Shown: positions 1-8,649 of the stretch, in pieces
How positions within the stretch are numbered: position 1 is the stretch's first letter
Layout of the letters: every line of letters starts with the position of its first letter
Assembly: GCA_018499985.2 (NCBI GenBank)
Contig: JAHBAT020000003.1
Location: forward strand, 1-64,000
Length of the DNA: 64,000 nt
Reading direction: 5' to 3'
DNA from: Candidatus Moraniibacteriota bacterium
GTDB taxonomy: Bacteria; Patescibacteriota; Minisyncoccia; Moranbacterales; UBA1568
Position numbers and translations under genes: made by a program
The notes under the pieces: model-generated
Database searches by the model: none
What the model saw: only the letters and a program-made list of their open reading frames with translations
Told to the model about the DNA's origin: nothing

Positions 1-560
1 CTTTGATAATCCGTATAGACGTTGGCCACTATTTCTTCAAAATAGCTCCCTATTTGCAAGCGATAAGCTTCTTCATCAAGAAAAGCATTCTTGGCTCTAG
101 AAATAGCTTCCATCAAGGAGCGTGGTCGCACCTGATCCGTATCTACCTCCAAGCGTTTCATGACCTGCTTGATAAGCGCCTGCTGATCTTGATCATCAAA
201 AATCTGAAAATTTTGGTCGTACCCCAAAACACTGATTTCTTTACGAAGAATACGTGCACAAAGCGTGTGAAAGGTCCCCATATGCGGACGAGCACCTCCC
301 TGAAAAGATCCTTCTCCAGCTTCAGACAAAAGGCGCTCTATACGCTCCCTCATTTCTTGAGCGGCTTTATTGGTAAAAGTAACCGCCAAAATATTGTGAG
401 CTGGCACTTTTTTAACCGCCATCAGATACGCGATACGATGCGTAAGGGTTTTTGTCTTACCCGAGCCCGCTCCTGCCAATATCAAAACAGCTCCTTCGGT
501 TTGTTTTACTGCTCTCTCTTGTTCACTATTCAATCCTTTTTGCCAAAACGGTTTTTCCAT
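1..560 (-). CDS. uvrD: UvrD/PcrA-type DNA helicase, N-terminal part (runs off window)
   Basis: Reverse-strand translation MEKPFWQKGLNSEQERAVKQTEGAVLILAGAGSGKTKTLTHRIAYL contains the Q-motif and Walker A of SF1 helicases; ATG at 560. Confidence 0.93.
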   Translation of the reverse strand, partial: MEKPFWQKGLNSEQERAVKQTEGAVLILAGAGSGKTKTLTHRIAYLMAVKKVPAHNILAVTFTNKAAQEMRERIERLLSEAGEGSFQGGARPHMGTFHTLCARILRKEISVLGYDQNFQIFDDQDQQALIKQVMKRLEVDTDQVRPRSLMEAISRAKNAFLDEEAYRLQIGSYFEEIVANVYTDYQ

Positions 561-649
561 ATTTTTGCATTTTACAACTTTGCCAGTCTAGCATATTCTC
601 TGTGCTTTCTAATACCTTCCTTTATTCATGGTATTATTAGAAGTGTCCT

Positions 650-2293
650 ATGTGGAAAAAATTTCTTCTTTTCTTACAAAATATTGAAAATACTCCTCAA
701 AGCTTACTCTCCTATGGGGGCGCTTTTTTATGCATCATTGTTTTACGCCTTAGCATTGAGTCTGGTCTTGGACATTTCAGCAAAAAATCCTTTAGCTTCA
801 TCTTTTTTGAATTCACACACACCTTTCTTTTCTTTCTTTTCTCCCTTCTATTGTTTATTTTTCTTTTTCGCTTCCTTATCAAAGAATCACTTCTACGAGT
901 AGGAAACATCCTCCTTTTTGGTTTTTTTATTATTTTGCTACCGCCTATCATTGATACCTGGATATTTCGAGGACAGGGCTTTTGGAGCTTCTATGAATTT
1001 GACGGTCTACGAGGTCTTTTTTGGCGCTATCTAACCCTCTTTGGTGACAGTCCTCGTATCGGAATCACCTATGGAGTACGTCTAGAGGTTGTCCTTATGA
1101 CCCTTGGAAGTGCGTTTTATACCTACTACAAAACTCAATCCAAGAAACGTTCTCTCTTAGCCCTCTGGCTTACCTACTGCCTCTTTTTTGTACTGGGCAC
1201 CTTTCCCTCATGGCTCACCCTTGTTCTCAATACCTTTTCTATCGGACTTTTCACTGTTTCTGATATTCATGTGGCCAAGCTTTTTCTTACTCCAGAAACC
1301 ATCCTCAGCTCCGCTATGACTGATGTGCGCAGTGTCCTCAATATCAAAATGAGTCTTTTTTATGCCTTTCTTTCAACTTTTTTCCTTAGCCTACTCTTTT
1401 GGAAAGAACGCTCTGCTCATTTCTTAGCCCTCTTCAAAAACGCCCGCTTTCCGCAAATTTTTCATCACGGTGGACTCCTCCTCCTTGGCTCTCTTCTTGC
1501 TTGGCATTTTGAAGAGCTCTCACTCTCGCTCTCACTCTTTTCTTTCCTTGCTTACAGCCTTCTTATTGTAAGCGTCATCTTTGCATGGATTACTTCAGTC
1601 ATCATTAACGATATTTATGACACACCCATTGATGAACTTACTAATCCAGATAGGCCTTTAATCCAAAAAAATATTCCTCACAAAACCTACCTCACCTATG
1701 GTCTTTATTTTTTCTTTTTCTCACTTCTTTTTGCTGGACTTGTAAGTCCTACTGCTCTTTTTCTTATTTTTCTCTATCAAGTCTTTGCCTACATGTATTC
1801 TGTACCGCCCCTACGCATCAAACGTTTTCCTGTCATCGCCACTCTTCTTGCTGCCTTTGCAAATATTCTAATTTTTTCCCTTGGCTACATAACCCTCAGT
1901 CAAGAAAGTTCTCTCTCTAGCCTTCCCGCAAGTATTCTTCTTTATCTTCTTCTAGCCTTGACGGTAGGCCTTACCCTAAAGGACTTCAAAGATATCTCTG
2001 GCGATTTTAAAGATACTGTTTTTACTATCCCAGTTCTCTTGGGAGAGGCTCTTGCAAAACAAGTTATCGGTAGCCTTATTTTTTGCATCTTTGCTCTGAG
2101 CCCAATCATTCTTAATCAACCGAGTCTTTTTCCGCTCAGCTTCCTTATGGCTAGTCTTGCTTTTTATACTATTCAAAAAGGAACCTCTCAAAAGAAGTCC
2201 CTTTTCTCCTATCATCGTTTTTCTCTCCTCTTCTTCTTACTCCTTTTTTGTTACGGTAGCTTACTTGCTCTTTTCTTTTTTCTCAAGCGCTAA
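650..2293 (+). CDS. UbiA-type prenyltransferase-like integral membrane protein with a long extra N-terminal membrane region
   Basis: NDIYDTPIDELTNPDRPL and KDFKDISGDFKD resemble the two Asp-rich UbiA motifs; about 300 aa of hydrophobic sequence precedes them. Confidence 0.75.
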   Translation: MWKKFLLFLQNIENTPQSLLSYGGAFLCIIVLRLSIESGLGHFSKKSFSFIFFEFTHTFLFFLFSLLLFIFLFRFLIKESLLRVGNILLFGFFIILLPPIIDTWIFRGQGFWSFYEFDGLRGLFWRYLTLFGDSPRIGITYGVRLEVVLMTLGSAFYTYYKTQSKKRSLLALWLTYCLFFVLGTFPSWLTLVLNTFSIGLFTVSDIHVAKLFLTPETILSSAMTDVRSVLNIKMSLFYAFLSTFFLSLLFWKERSAHFLALFKNARFPQIFHHGGLLLLGSLLAWHFEELSLSLSLFSFLAYSLLIVSVIFAWITSVIINDIYDTPIDELTNPDRPLIQKNIPHKTYLTYGLYFFFFSLLFAGLVSPTALFLIFLYQVFAYMYSVPPLRIKRFPVIATLLAAFANILIFSLGYITLSQESSLSSLPASILLYLLLALTVGLTLKDFKDISGDFKDTVFTIPVLLGEALAKQVIGSLIFCIFALSPIILNQPSLFPLSFLMASLAFYTIQKGTSQKKSLFSYHRFSLLFFLLLFCYGSLLALFFFLKR

Positions 2294-3085
2294 AATCTCC
2301 GCTGAAAGCCACTCCCAATCTTCCAAACTCATAGCTTGAGCACGAATATCAAGCGACAGCCCTCTTCTTGCCAAGAGACTCTCTACATCTTCTCTCGTCA
2401 AACCAAAAGCGCCCTTCAGATTGTTCGCTAGAGTCTTTCTTTTGGCTTGAAAGGCTACTTTGACTACCCGAAAAAGACGCCTGTCTACTTCTTTATCAAA
2501 TGCCTTATAAGGAATAAGACGGATAATAGCGCTATCTACCTTGGGCACTGGCGAGAAAGCCTCCTTAGGAACAAAAAAAAGTTTTTCTGTTTCTGCATAG
2601 TACTGCGCCATAATACCAAGCAAACTGAGTCCGCCGGGCTTAGCAGAAAGACGCTCAGCTACTTCATCTTGTACCATAAGAATAATTTGTTTTGGCTGGT
2701 GTGACAAAGAAAGAAGGAGTCTGACAATAGGTGCGGTAATATAGTACGGGATATTCGCTATCACGTGATACTCTTCACCTTTCACTTCTGCTTCAAGAAT
2801 ACGCTCAATACCAATATCCAATATATTCCCCTGATACAATGATAAATTGGTGTGTTTTTTCTGATTAAAAAGCTCTATAAAACGCTCATCTGCTTCAACC
2901 GCTACTACTTTTTTTACTTTTTCCAAAAGCGGAAAAGTAAGTGCCCCCATGCCCGGACCAATTTCTAAAACCGTATCTGCTTCACCTACTCCAGAAACCT
3001 CTATTATGCGCTCAATCAAAGAACCTTCCTCAAGAAAATTTTGCCCTAATGATTTTTTTGCTCTCATTTTTTCCATAGTAAGCAC
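2261..3085 (-). CDS. rsmA: 16S rRNA dimethyladenosine transferase
   Basis: KKSLGQNFLEEGSLIERI, VLEIGPGMGALTFPL, NIPYYIT motifs. Confidence 0.95.
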   Translation of the reverse strand: MLTMEKMRAKKSLGQNFLEEGSLIERIIEVSGVGEADTVLEIGPGMGALTFPLLEKVKKVVAVEADERFIELFNQKKHTNLSLYQGNILDIGIERILEAEVKGEEYHVIANIPYYITAPIVRLLLSLSHQPKQIILMVQDEVAERLSAKPGGLSLLGIMAQYYAETEKLFFVPKEAFSPVPKVDSAIIRLIPYKAFDKEVDRRLFRVVKVAFQAKRKTLANNLKGAFGLTREDVESLLARRGLSLDIRAQAMSLEDWEWLSAEILALEKKEKSK

Positions 3086-4017
3086 TAATTAGTAATTTCC
3101 TCCATTTTGACATCTACCACACCCTGCCCGAGAGAGGCGATCTCCTGAAAGGCCACCTTATCAAGATCAATAATTCTTCCTCCGCCAAAGGGCCCTCGGT
3201 CATTTATTTTGACAATAACACTTTTTCCATTAGCTGTATTGGTCACCTTAACATAAGAACCCATTGGAAGCCATGGATTTGCAGCAGCCAGAGTGCCTGT
3301 ATGCGCATACCAAGAGGCGCCTCCCCTGTGACTTTTTCCTACTTTTACAAGAGTGCCCTGACGCACTATTTCTGTTACTGGCTCTTTGGTTACTTTTTTT
3401 TCAAGAATTTTTCTCGCTACCTCCTTACCGTCATGCCGAGCCACTCGTATAACCGTCTCTAAAACTCCAGCCTCTCCTTTTTGTTCAATCTCTTTTTTAC
3501 GCCAAGAAAGATTTTCATCTTCTTTTGTTTCCGTTTTGTAGGCAATAGGCTTTTCTTCAGTCTCTTCTGAAATAACTACCCTGATAATCTCGACACGCAT
3601 ACCCGAAGCAAGGGCTGTCTCTGGTACTGGTTCAATAAGATCATCTTCATCAAGAAGTACTCTTTTTTCTTCCAAAAAAGCTGCCACTGTTTTTGCCCGA
3701 GTAGACAATTGTTCGTTTTTTTGATCTGCCTCCAGAGTGACATTCTTCTGACGATCAATACGAATAATCATACCTGAAGCAAGCGGACTTTCTCGTCCCG
3801 GAAAAACACTATCTTCTGAGGAAAGCTCTACTTTTTGCTCTAAAAAAAAGTCTTCGATAGTTGCTGTTTTTGACTGAGCAAACCAGACTTCTTGATTTTC
3901 ATCAATAAGCCGAATGTTTGACTTGCTTTCAAAGGACCTCTCCACTTTTTCTGGATAGTATCTGTATGCAAAAATCAAAAGAAAAATAGCGCTGATAAAA
4001 AAAATCCATTTTCTCAT
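3085..4017 (-). CDS. Secreted G5/DUF348-like protein with C-terminal RlpA-like double-psi beta-barrel
   Basis: N-terminal TM, repeated LASGMxIxI / TVAAFLEE segments, GGASWYAHTGTLAAANPWLPMGSYVKVTNTANGKSVIVKINDRGPFGGGRIIDL. Confidence 0.8.
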   Translation of the reverse strand: MRKWIFFISAIFLLIFAYRYYPEKVERSFESKSNIRLIDENQEVWFAQSKTATIEDFFLEQKVELSSEDSVFPGRESPLASGMIIRIDRQKNVTLEADQKNEQLSTRAKTVAAFLEEKRVLLDEDDLIEPVPETALASGMRVEIIRVVISEETEEKPIAYKTETKEDENLSWRKKEIEQKGEAGVLETVIRVARHDGKEVARKILEKKVTKEPVTEIVRQGTLVKVGKSHRGGASWYAHTGTLAAANPWLPMGSYVKVTNTANGKSVIVKINDRGPFGGGRIIDLDKVAFQEIASLGQGVVDVKMEEITN

Positions 4018-4042
4018 AGGAGATACCCTCTTCTATTTATCG

Positions 4043-5557
4043 CTAATCATTAAAACGGTATTGTAGAGCCTCTCCTAGGTGCTCTAATTGAATATACTCA
4101 CTCTCTTCAAGGTCAGCAATTGTCCTTGCGACCTTTAAAATACGCATGTAGCCTCTGGCTGAAAGACGGAGCTTTTCTACGGCTAAACGAAGCATCTCCT
4201 TGCCCTCAGTAGTCAATGTACAGTACTGCCTAACCTGCTCACTCGACATCTCAGCATTCATATGTACAGATTCTAGCGCGAAACGCTCTTCTTGTCTTTT
4301 CCGTGCCTTTTCTACACGTTCCTGAATTATACTACTTGCCTCGCTTTTTTGTTCATCTTGCAGTTTTTCAATTTTTTGTCGGGGCACTTCTATATGTAGA
4401 TCAATACGGTCAAGAAGTGGTCCAGATACCTTCTGGCGATAGCGCTCTACCTGAAAAGGCGAGCAAGCACAAGCTCTTTCAGGATCACCCGAAAAACCAC
4501 ATGGGCAGGGATTCATAGCAGCAAGAAGCATGAAACGAGCTGGAAACTCGATAGAGCCTTTTGCTCGAGAAACACTGACTACACCTTCCTCTAAAGGCTG
4601 TCGTAGGCTTTCGAGAACTGACCTAGGAAACTCGGCAAATTCGTCCAGAAAAAGAACGCCTCTATGTGCTAAGCTGATTTCCCCTGGCTTAGGATAACTC
4701 CCTCCTCCAATAAGAGAAACTGCGCTTGCTGAATGGTGTGGTGAACGAAAAGGTCTTTTAAACTGAGAGAAGTCTTTTTGAATTTTACCAGCCACAGAAA
4801 ATATTTTCATAACCTCTAGACGCTCCTCAAAACGAAGTGCTGGTAAAATACTCGGGAGCGTTTTTGCAAGAAGCGTTTTTCCTGATCCGGGCGGTCCAAC
4901 AAAAAGGATATTGTGTCCACCGGCAGCAGCCACCTCTAAGGCTCGTTTTGCCTGCTCCTGACCACGAACATGCTCCATGTCATGGGTATAGACCTTTGTC
5001 TCCTGTACGGCTAATTCTGGAACTATAGGCGTAAGCAAGACCTCTTCTCGTAAGTGACGAGTGATACTTACAAGAGTGGCTACTGGAAAAATTTTTATTC
5101 CCTGGAGCATAGCCACCTCATTGGCATTTTCTTCTGGTATATAAAGCTCTTCATAGCCAGCTTTTTCGGCAAAAAGAGCCACTGCTAGCACACCATTTAC
5201 TTTTCGTATTTTACCATCAAGAGCAAGCTCACCGACAAAAAGCTTTTTTTCAGAACCAAAAGAAAGCTGTTCTGTAGCCAAAAGGATACCAAGAGCAATT
5301 GGCACATCGTAAATAGGAGAGTTCTTTGGTAAATCAGCGGGCGCTAGATTAATGGTAATTCTTCCTTGCTGGTGAGGCGGTCGAAAACCGCTATTTTTAA
5401 GAGCGGCGCTCACTCTTTCGCGCGATTCCTTATTTGCCTGGTCAGGTAGGCCTACTAAGGTAAAATTATGCAGCCCCTGAGCAAGGACATCTACCTCCAC
5501 TTCTACGCTGACTGCTTCGATGCCCAAAACGGCAGCGGAATAAAGCCTGGCTGACAT
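4043..5557 (-). CDS. YifB/ComM family Mg-chelatase-like AAA ATPase
   Basis: GLPDQANKESRERVSAALKNSGF, GPPGSGKTLLAKTLPSILP, AAMNPCPCGF. Confidence 0.95.
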   Translation of the reverse strand: MSARLYSAAVLGIEAVSVEVEVDVLAQGLHNFTLVGLPDQANKESRERVSAALKNSGFRPPHQQGRITINLAPADLPKNSPIYDVPIALGILLATEQLSFGSEKKLFVGELALDGKIRKVNGVLAVALFAEKAGYEELYIPEENANEVAMLQGIKIFPVATLVSITRHLREEVLLTPIVPELAVQETKVYTHDMEHVRGQEQAKRALEVAAAGGHNILFVGPPGSGKTLLAKTLPSILPALRFEERLEVMKIFSVAGKIQKDFSQFKRPFRSPHHSASAVSLIGGGSYPKPGEISLAHRGVLFLDEFAEFPRSVLESLRQPLEEGVVSVSRAKGSIEFPARFMLLAAMNPCPCGFSGDPERACACSPFQVERYRQKVSGPLLDRIDLHIEVPRQKIEKLQDEQKSEASSIIQERVEKARKRQEERFALESVHMNAEMSSEQVRQYCTLTTEGKEMLRLAVEKLRLSARGYMRILKVARTIADLEESEYIQLEHLGEALQYRFND

Positions 5558-5566
5558 ACATTTGTA

Positions 5567-5968
5567 TTACTTTTTGAAATCTTTTGTTTCAGTAAAGAAA
5601 AGAAGATATCCCAATGCTCCTGTAATCAAAATATCTGCCATATTAATATGACTCCTGATAAACGGTAGAGTGATATAGTCCAAAACACATCCAAAGGTTA
5701 TTCTTTCAAAAATGTTCGCTACACCAGCTACCAAAAGTATACTAAAGATGACTCGTAGGGAGAAATGTTGACTTTTAAAAAGAAAAAAGCCAATCAACAC
5801 AAAGAGGAATAATCCTAAAAATAAGAATCCTTTTGAATACTCAAAGAAACCAAAGCCTATTTTGGTATTACAGAAAAACTCACCCTGCAAGAAAATACGG
5901 ATACCGATAAGAAAACAAAAAAGGAAAAAGGACCCTATAAATAGAAGCCCTTTTTGATACAAACTCAT
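5567..5968 (-). CDS. lspA: Signal peptidase II-like protein
   Basis: ANIFERITFGCVLDYI and INMADILI match the family motifs carrying the catalytic Asp pair; 4 TM. Confidence 0.8.
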   Translation of the reverse strand: MSLYQKGLLFIGSFFLFCFLIGIRIFLQGEFFCNTKIGFGFFEYSKGFLFLGLFLFVLIGFFLFKSQHFSLRVIFSILLVAGVANIFERITFGCVLDYITLPFIRSHINMADILITGALGYLLFFTETKDFKK

Positions 5969-5971
5969 AAC

Positions 5972-6364
5972 TTAGGCAGCCTTTACAACAGTTCTTGCCT
6001 GAGGGTAAATACGCAATCTTTCTTCACTAATCATTTCACCGGTCTCTTCACAAACTCCGTAGCTTCCTGTCTCTAGTTTTTCGAGAGCATCCAGTACATC
6101 CTTGAGTTGAGACTCTAGATTTGCCTCCAAAGCAATATCATCTACATACTGCTCTACTTCAGACGCCTGCTCATCTTCATCAGATCCCATGTCTTGAAAC
6201 TGGGTTGTGTAACTTCCTTCTGTATCATTGGCTTTCGTAAATCTGAGCAGCTCCTGAGAGAGTCTTTGTTTTTCTTCTAAGAGTTTTTCTTTTACTTCTC
6301 CCAAAAATTCATTGCTATATGTCATAGTATTATTATCAATTACCTCTAGTATAGGATAAATCAA
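5972..6364 (-). CDS. DksA/TraR-family protein lacking most zinc-finger Cys
   Basis: LEKLETGSYGVCEETGEMISEERLRIYPQART matches the DksA C-terminal signature but only one Cys is kept; the true start may be an internal Met. Confidence 0.75.
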   Translation of the reverse strand: MIYPILEVIDNNTMTYSNEFLGEVKEKLLEEKQRLSQELLRFTKANDTEGSYTTQFQDMGSDEDEQASEVEQYVDDIALEANLESQLKDVLDALEKLETGSYGVCEETGEMISEERLRIYPQARTVVKAA

Positions 6365-6373
6365 GACTTTTGT

Positions 6374-6766
6374 CTAAATAAAGATGCTTTCAATGTGCTT
6401 AACAAAAGCTTTTTTTTCAGTTTCATTATAGAGAACACTGACAGCATCAAACTGATACGGTTTATTTTCCAGTCTTTTTTGTTTTAAATATACTTGCGCT
6501 ATTTTACTGAGTTTATGCAGTTTTTGCTTATTGATATTCGCCTCAGGCAAAACTGTCATATCCCCTAAAAATCTTCTTGTTTTCACTTCTACAAATATAA
6601 TTCTTTCTCTAAAACAAGCTACTATATCAATCTCGCCCAAACGCACCCCTCGTGTATTTGAGAAGTTTCTTTCCAAGATTTTATAGCCCTTCTTTTGTAA
6701 GAAGCGACAGGCAATTTCTTCACCGTAGACACCTATTTTTAAGTTTTTTGGCTTATTTTGAGCCAT
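6374..6766 (-). CDS. YraN family (UPF0102) endonuclease-like protein
   Basis: GVYGEEIACRFLQKKGYKILERNF, GEIDIVACFRERIIFVEVKTRR; ATG at 6766 preferred over the upstream ORF start. Confidence 0.88.
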   Translation of the reverse strand: MAQNKPKNLKIGVYGEEIACRFLQKKGYKILERNFSNTRGVRLGEIDIVACFRERIIFVEVKTRRFLGDMTVLPEANINKQKLHKLSKIAQVYLKQKRLENKPYQFDAVSVLYNETEKKAFVKHIESIFI

Positions 6767-6779
6767 AAAAAGGAATTTT

Positions 6780-7302
6780 GGTATAAAAAAAACCCTTACG
6801 GGGAGATGTTGGTGCCGGGCGCACACGAGGCCCGATATAAATAATATTGGCTGTGGCGCCCAGCTTGCATGTGCCAACAGATCTGGCGGTTATTGTACTC
6901 CGGGTGAGAGAGCGCAAGATAACACATACCATGTCTGTATTTTGTGCAAATGCGTATTCATAGTTGTCCTAACTTTTCAACTACTTTTTTCCTTTTCACC
7001 ATTCTCTGGGACGAACCCTTTAGAGATTTTTTTGAAAGAACAATTTTTTGATTTTTTTATTTGTTTTTCTCCTCATTTTTATTATGTTACAAGGAGTGGA
7101 TATCACTTTGTGATTCCTTTTTTTATTTTTGTTTTAGGTCTCCGTGTTAGGACGGAGCGGCTCCATACATTGATGTAGCGCTTGAACAGTGAAAGGCAGC
7201 CTCCTTACAATCCTTTGATGTGATTCTAAAGGATTGCCTTTCACCATTCACTCTAAACTGAGAAATGGTTGGGAAATTTTTAAGGTTCAACACTCACTTA
7301 CA
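6780..7302 (-). ncRNA. Putative structured non-coding or leader RNA upstream of yraN
   Basis: Reverse-strand TTGACT-N16-TATAAT (7309-7336); stems 7189-7198/7235-7244 (10 bp) and 7209-7216/7228-7235; second long hairpin at about 6800-6885; CCCC-GTAA-GGG-T8 end at about 6783-6802. Confidence 0.45.
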
Positions 7303-7308
7303 AATCAA

Positions 7309-7336
7309 TTATAGCAGAAAAAATAGCTCGAGTCAA
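7309..7336 (-). promoter_or_regulatory. Sigma70-like promoter TTGACT-N16-TATAAT
   Basis: Read directly on the reverse strand. Confidence 0.65.
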
Positions 7337-7472
7337 TCCATATCCTTCTCTTTTCTTTTTACTAAAGCTTTTTTTATTTTTTGCATGCACATATATACTT
7401 TTTCTCTATAAGAGACAAAAAAAGAAAGTAAATTACTTTCTTTTTTTCTTTATTTTTGTTTTAAATAAGGCT

Positions 7473-8573
7473 TTATTTTACACCTGCATCAAATGTTTTA
7501 CGTGCCACTTCTTTGCTATTGCCAATATAAAGTAATTTATTTTGAATAATATAATCAAATGAATACATTTTTTCTGGAGCAACATTTGCATAACGCACAG
7601 GAAAATTATTGTAGGTACCTGTACCAAAAGTAACTGCTACCGGCAACGTCGTATCCGCTGAATACAGAAGCGGCGCAAATATCTGAGGCAAGGTGCTCTC
7701 TATTGTGGCGATTACTTCATTTGGTTTTTCTATCTCTTCTTTAAACTTAAGGGCGAGACCCATACGCATTTGTCCATTGTCATTATAAAGGACAATATTG
7801 AAGTCTTCATCAAGAGATGAGAGGAAGGCTTCTGGTACTTTAAGATCTACCAAAAACACAAAACGGCTAAATGCTAGCGGTATATTATTTTCATCAGTCA
7901 CCTGAAAAGAGATTGGCTCCGCTACACTTGCCTCTTGTATTTTTAGGGCACTCTCCTGTATTTGGGCCGTTACACTCTCTTTTGTGGCTGTTTCTGTGCT
8001 CAGAGAAAGGTAGTTTGCACGATCAACAGAAAACGGATTAGTGGCTAAAGGTGGCACTACTGGCACTTCTGTTTGTTTTTCTTCCACTGGTACTTCTAAC
8101 GCCTCTTTTTCAGCAATAGCTGTATCTTTTACCTTTTCTAAATAGAAATATACTCCCATGATGAGGGCGAGTGCGACTCCTATAATCGAGCCTATAATTA
8201 CTACTTTTGAAGAGTGCTCTTTCTTTTCATATGAGTTGCCATCGGCCTCTCTTGGGGCTAGAGGAGGCATTGGGGCTGGTTCAAGTGAATTCTGTGCTGA
8301 AGCAAAGTCAGGACTTACAGCATTCGGAACAGCTACCGTGTCCATTTCCCCTGTTTCTAAGGGTAAATTTGATGGTACCGTACTATTGCTCTGCACAAAA
8401 GGGTTTGATACTGGATTTTCTTGGTGAGGCAATTCTTTTCCTTGTGATGCCTGAGCGGTACTTTGACCCAAAGCTGATGGGGCCTTTTCTCCCATGATTC
8501 TTACTTGTGAAAGAATATCTGGGGTAATAGTTCCGCTTGAAGGTGTTTCTTTTTGTTTATCAAAAAATGACAT
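7473..8573 (-). CDS. Hypothetical single-TM protein
   Basis: 366-aa ORF, low-complexity N-terminus, TM VVIIGSIIGVALALIMGVYFYL. Confidence 0.75.
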   Translation of the reverse strand: MSFFDKQKETPSSGTITPDILSQVRIMGEKAPSALGQSTAQASQGKELPHQENPVSNPFVQSNSTVPSNLPLETGEMDTVAVPNAVSPDFASAQNSLEPAPMPPLAPREADGNSYEKKEHSSKVVIIGSIIGVALALIMGVYFYLEKVKDTAIAEKEALEVPVEEKQTEVPVVPPLATNPFSVDRANYLSLSTETATKESVTAQIQESALKIQEASVAEPISFQVTDENNIPLAFSRFVFLVDLKVPEAFLSSLDEDFNIVLYNDNGQMRMGLALKFKEEIEKPNEVIATIESTLPQIFAPLLYSADTTLPVAVTFGTGTYNNFPVRYANVAPEKMYSFDYIIQNKLLYIGNSKEVARKTFDAGVK

Positions 8574-8597
8574 ATTTGTTTCGCTCTATTCTAAGTA

Positions 8598-8626
8598 AAA
8601 AGGGAGCTCATGCTCCCTTTTAGTAT
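8598..8626 (-). terminator. Intrinsic terminator downstream of pnp
   Basis: aaaaagggagctcatgctccctttt hairpin between pnp and the 7473-8573 gene. Confidence 0.65.
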
Positions 8627-8649
8627 ACTCTATTTTGAAGAAGAAACAA

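Noticed and set aside
3-902. 299-aa plus-strand ORF at the window start
   Set aside because: Antisense to the clear UvrD coding region and to the start of the UbiA-like gene; composition not protein-like
6942-7178. 78-aa plus-strand ORF
   Set aside because: Low-complexity T-rich reading of a minus-strand structured region; no start signal
6780-7302. tmRNA, SRP RNA or RNase P RNA identity
   Set aside because: None of the diagnostic conserved sequences (tmRNA GGGGCTGNTTCTGG/TTCGAC and tag ORF, SRP GGAAGGNAGCAGCC, RNase P GAGGAAAGTCC) could be found
8207-8497. Overlapping plus-strand ORFs (8158-8497) within the 7473-8573 gene
   Set aside because: Antisense shadow ORFs with no start signals or recognisable domains
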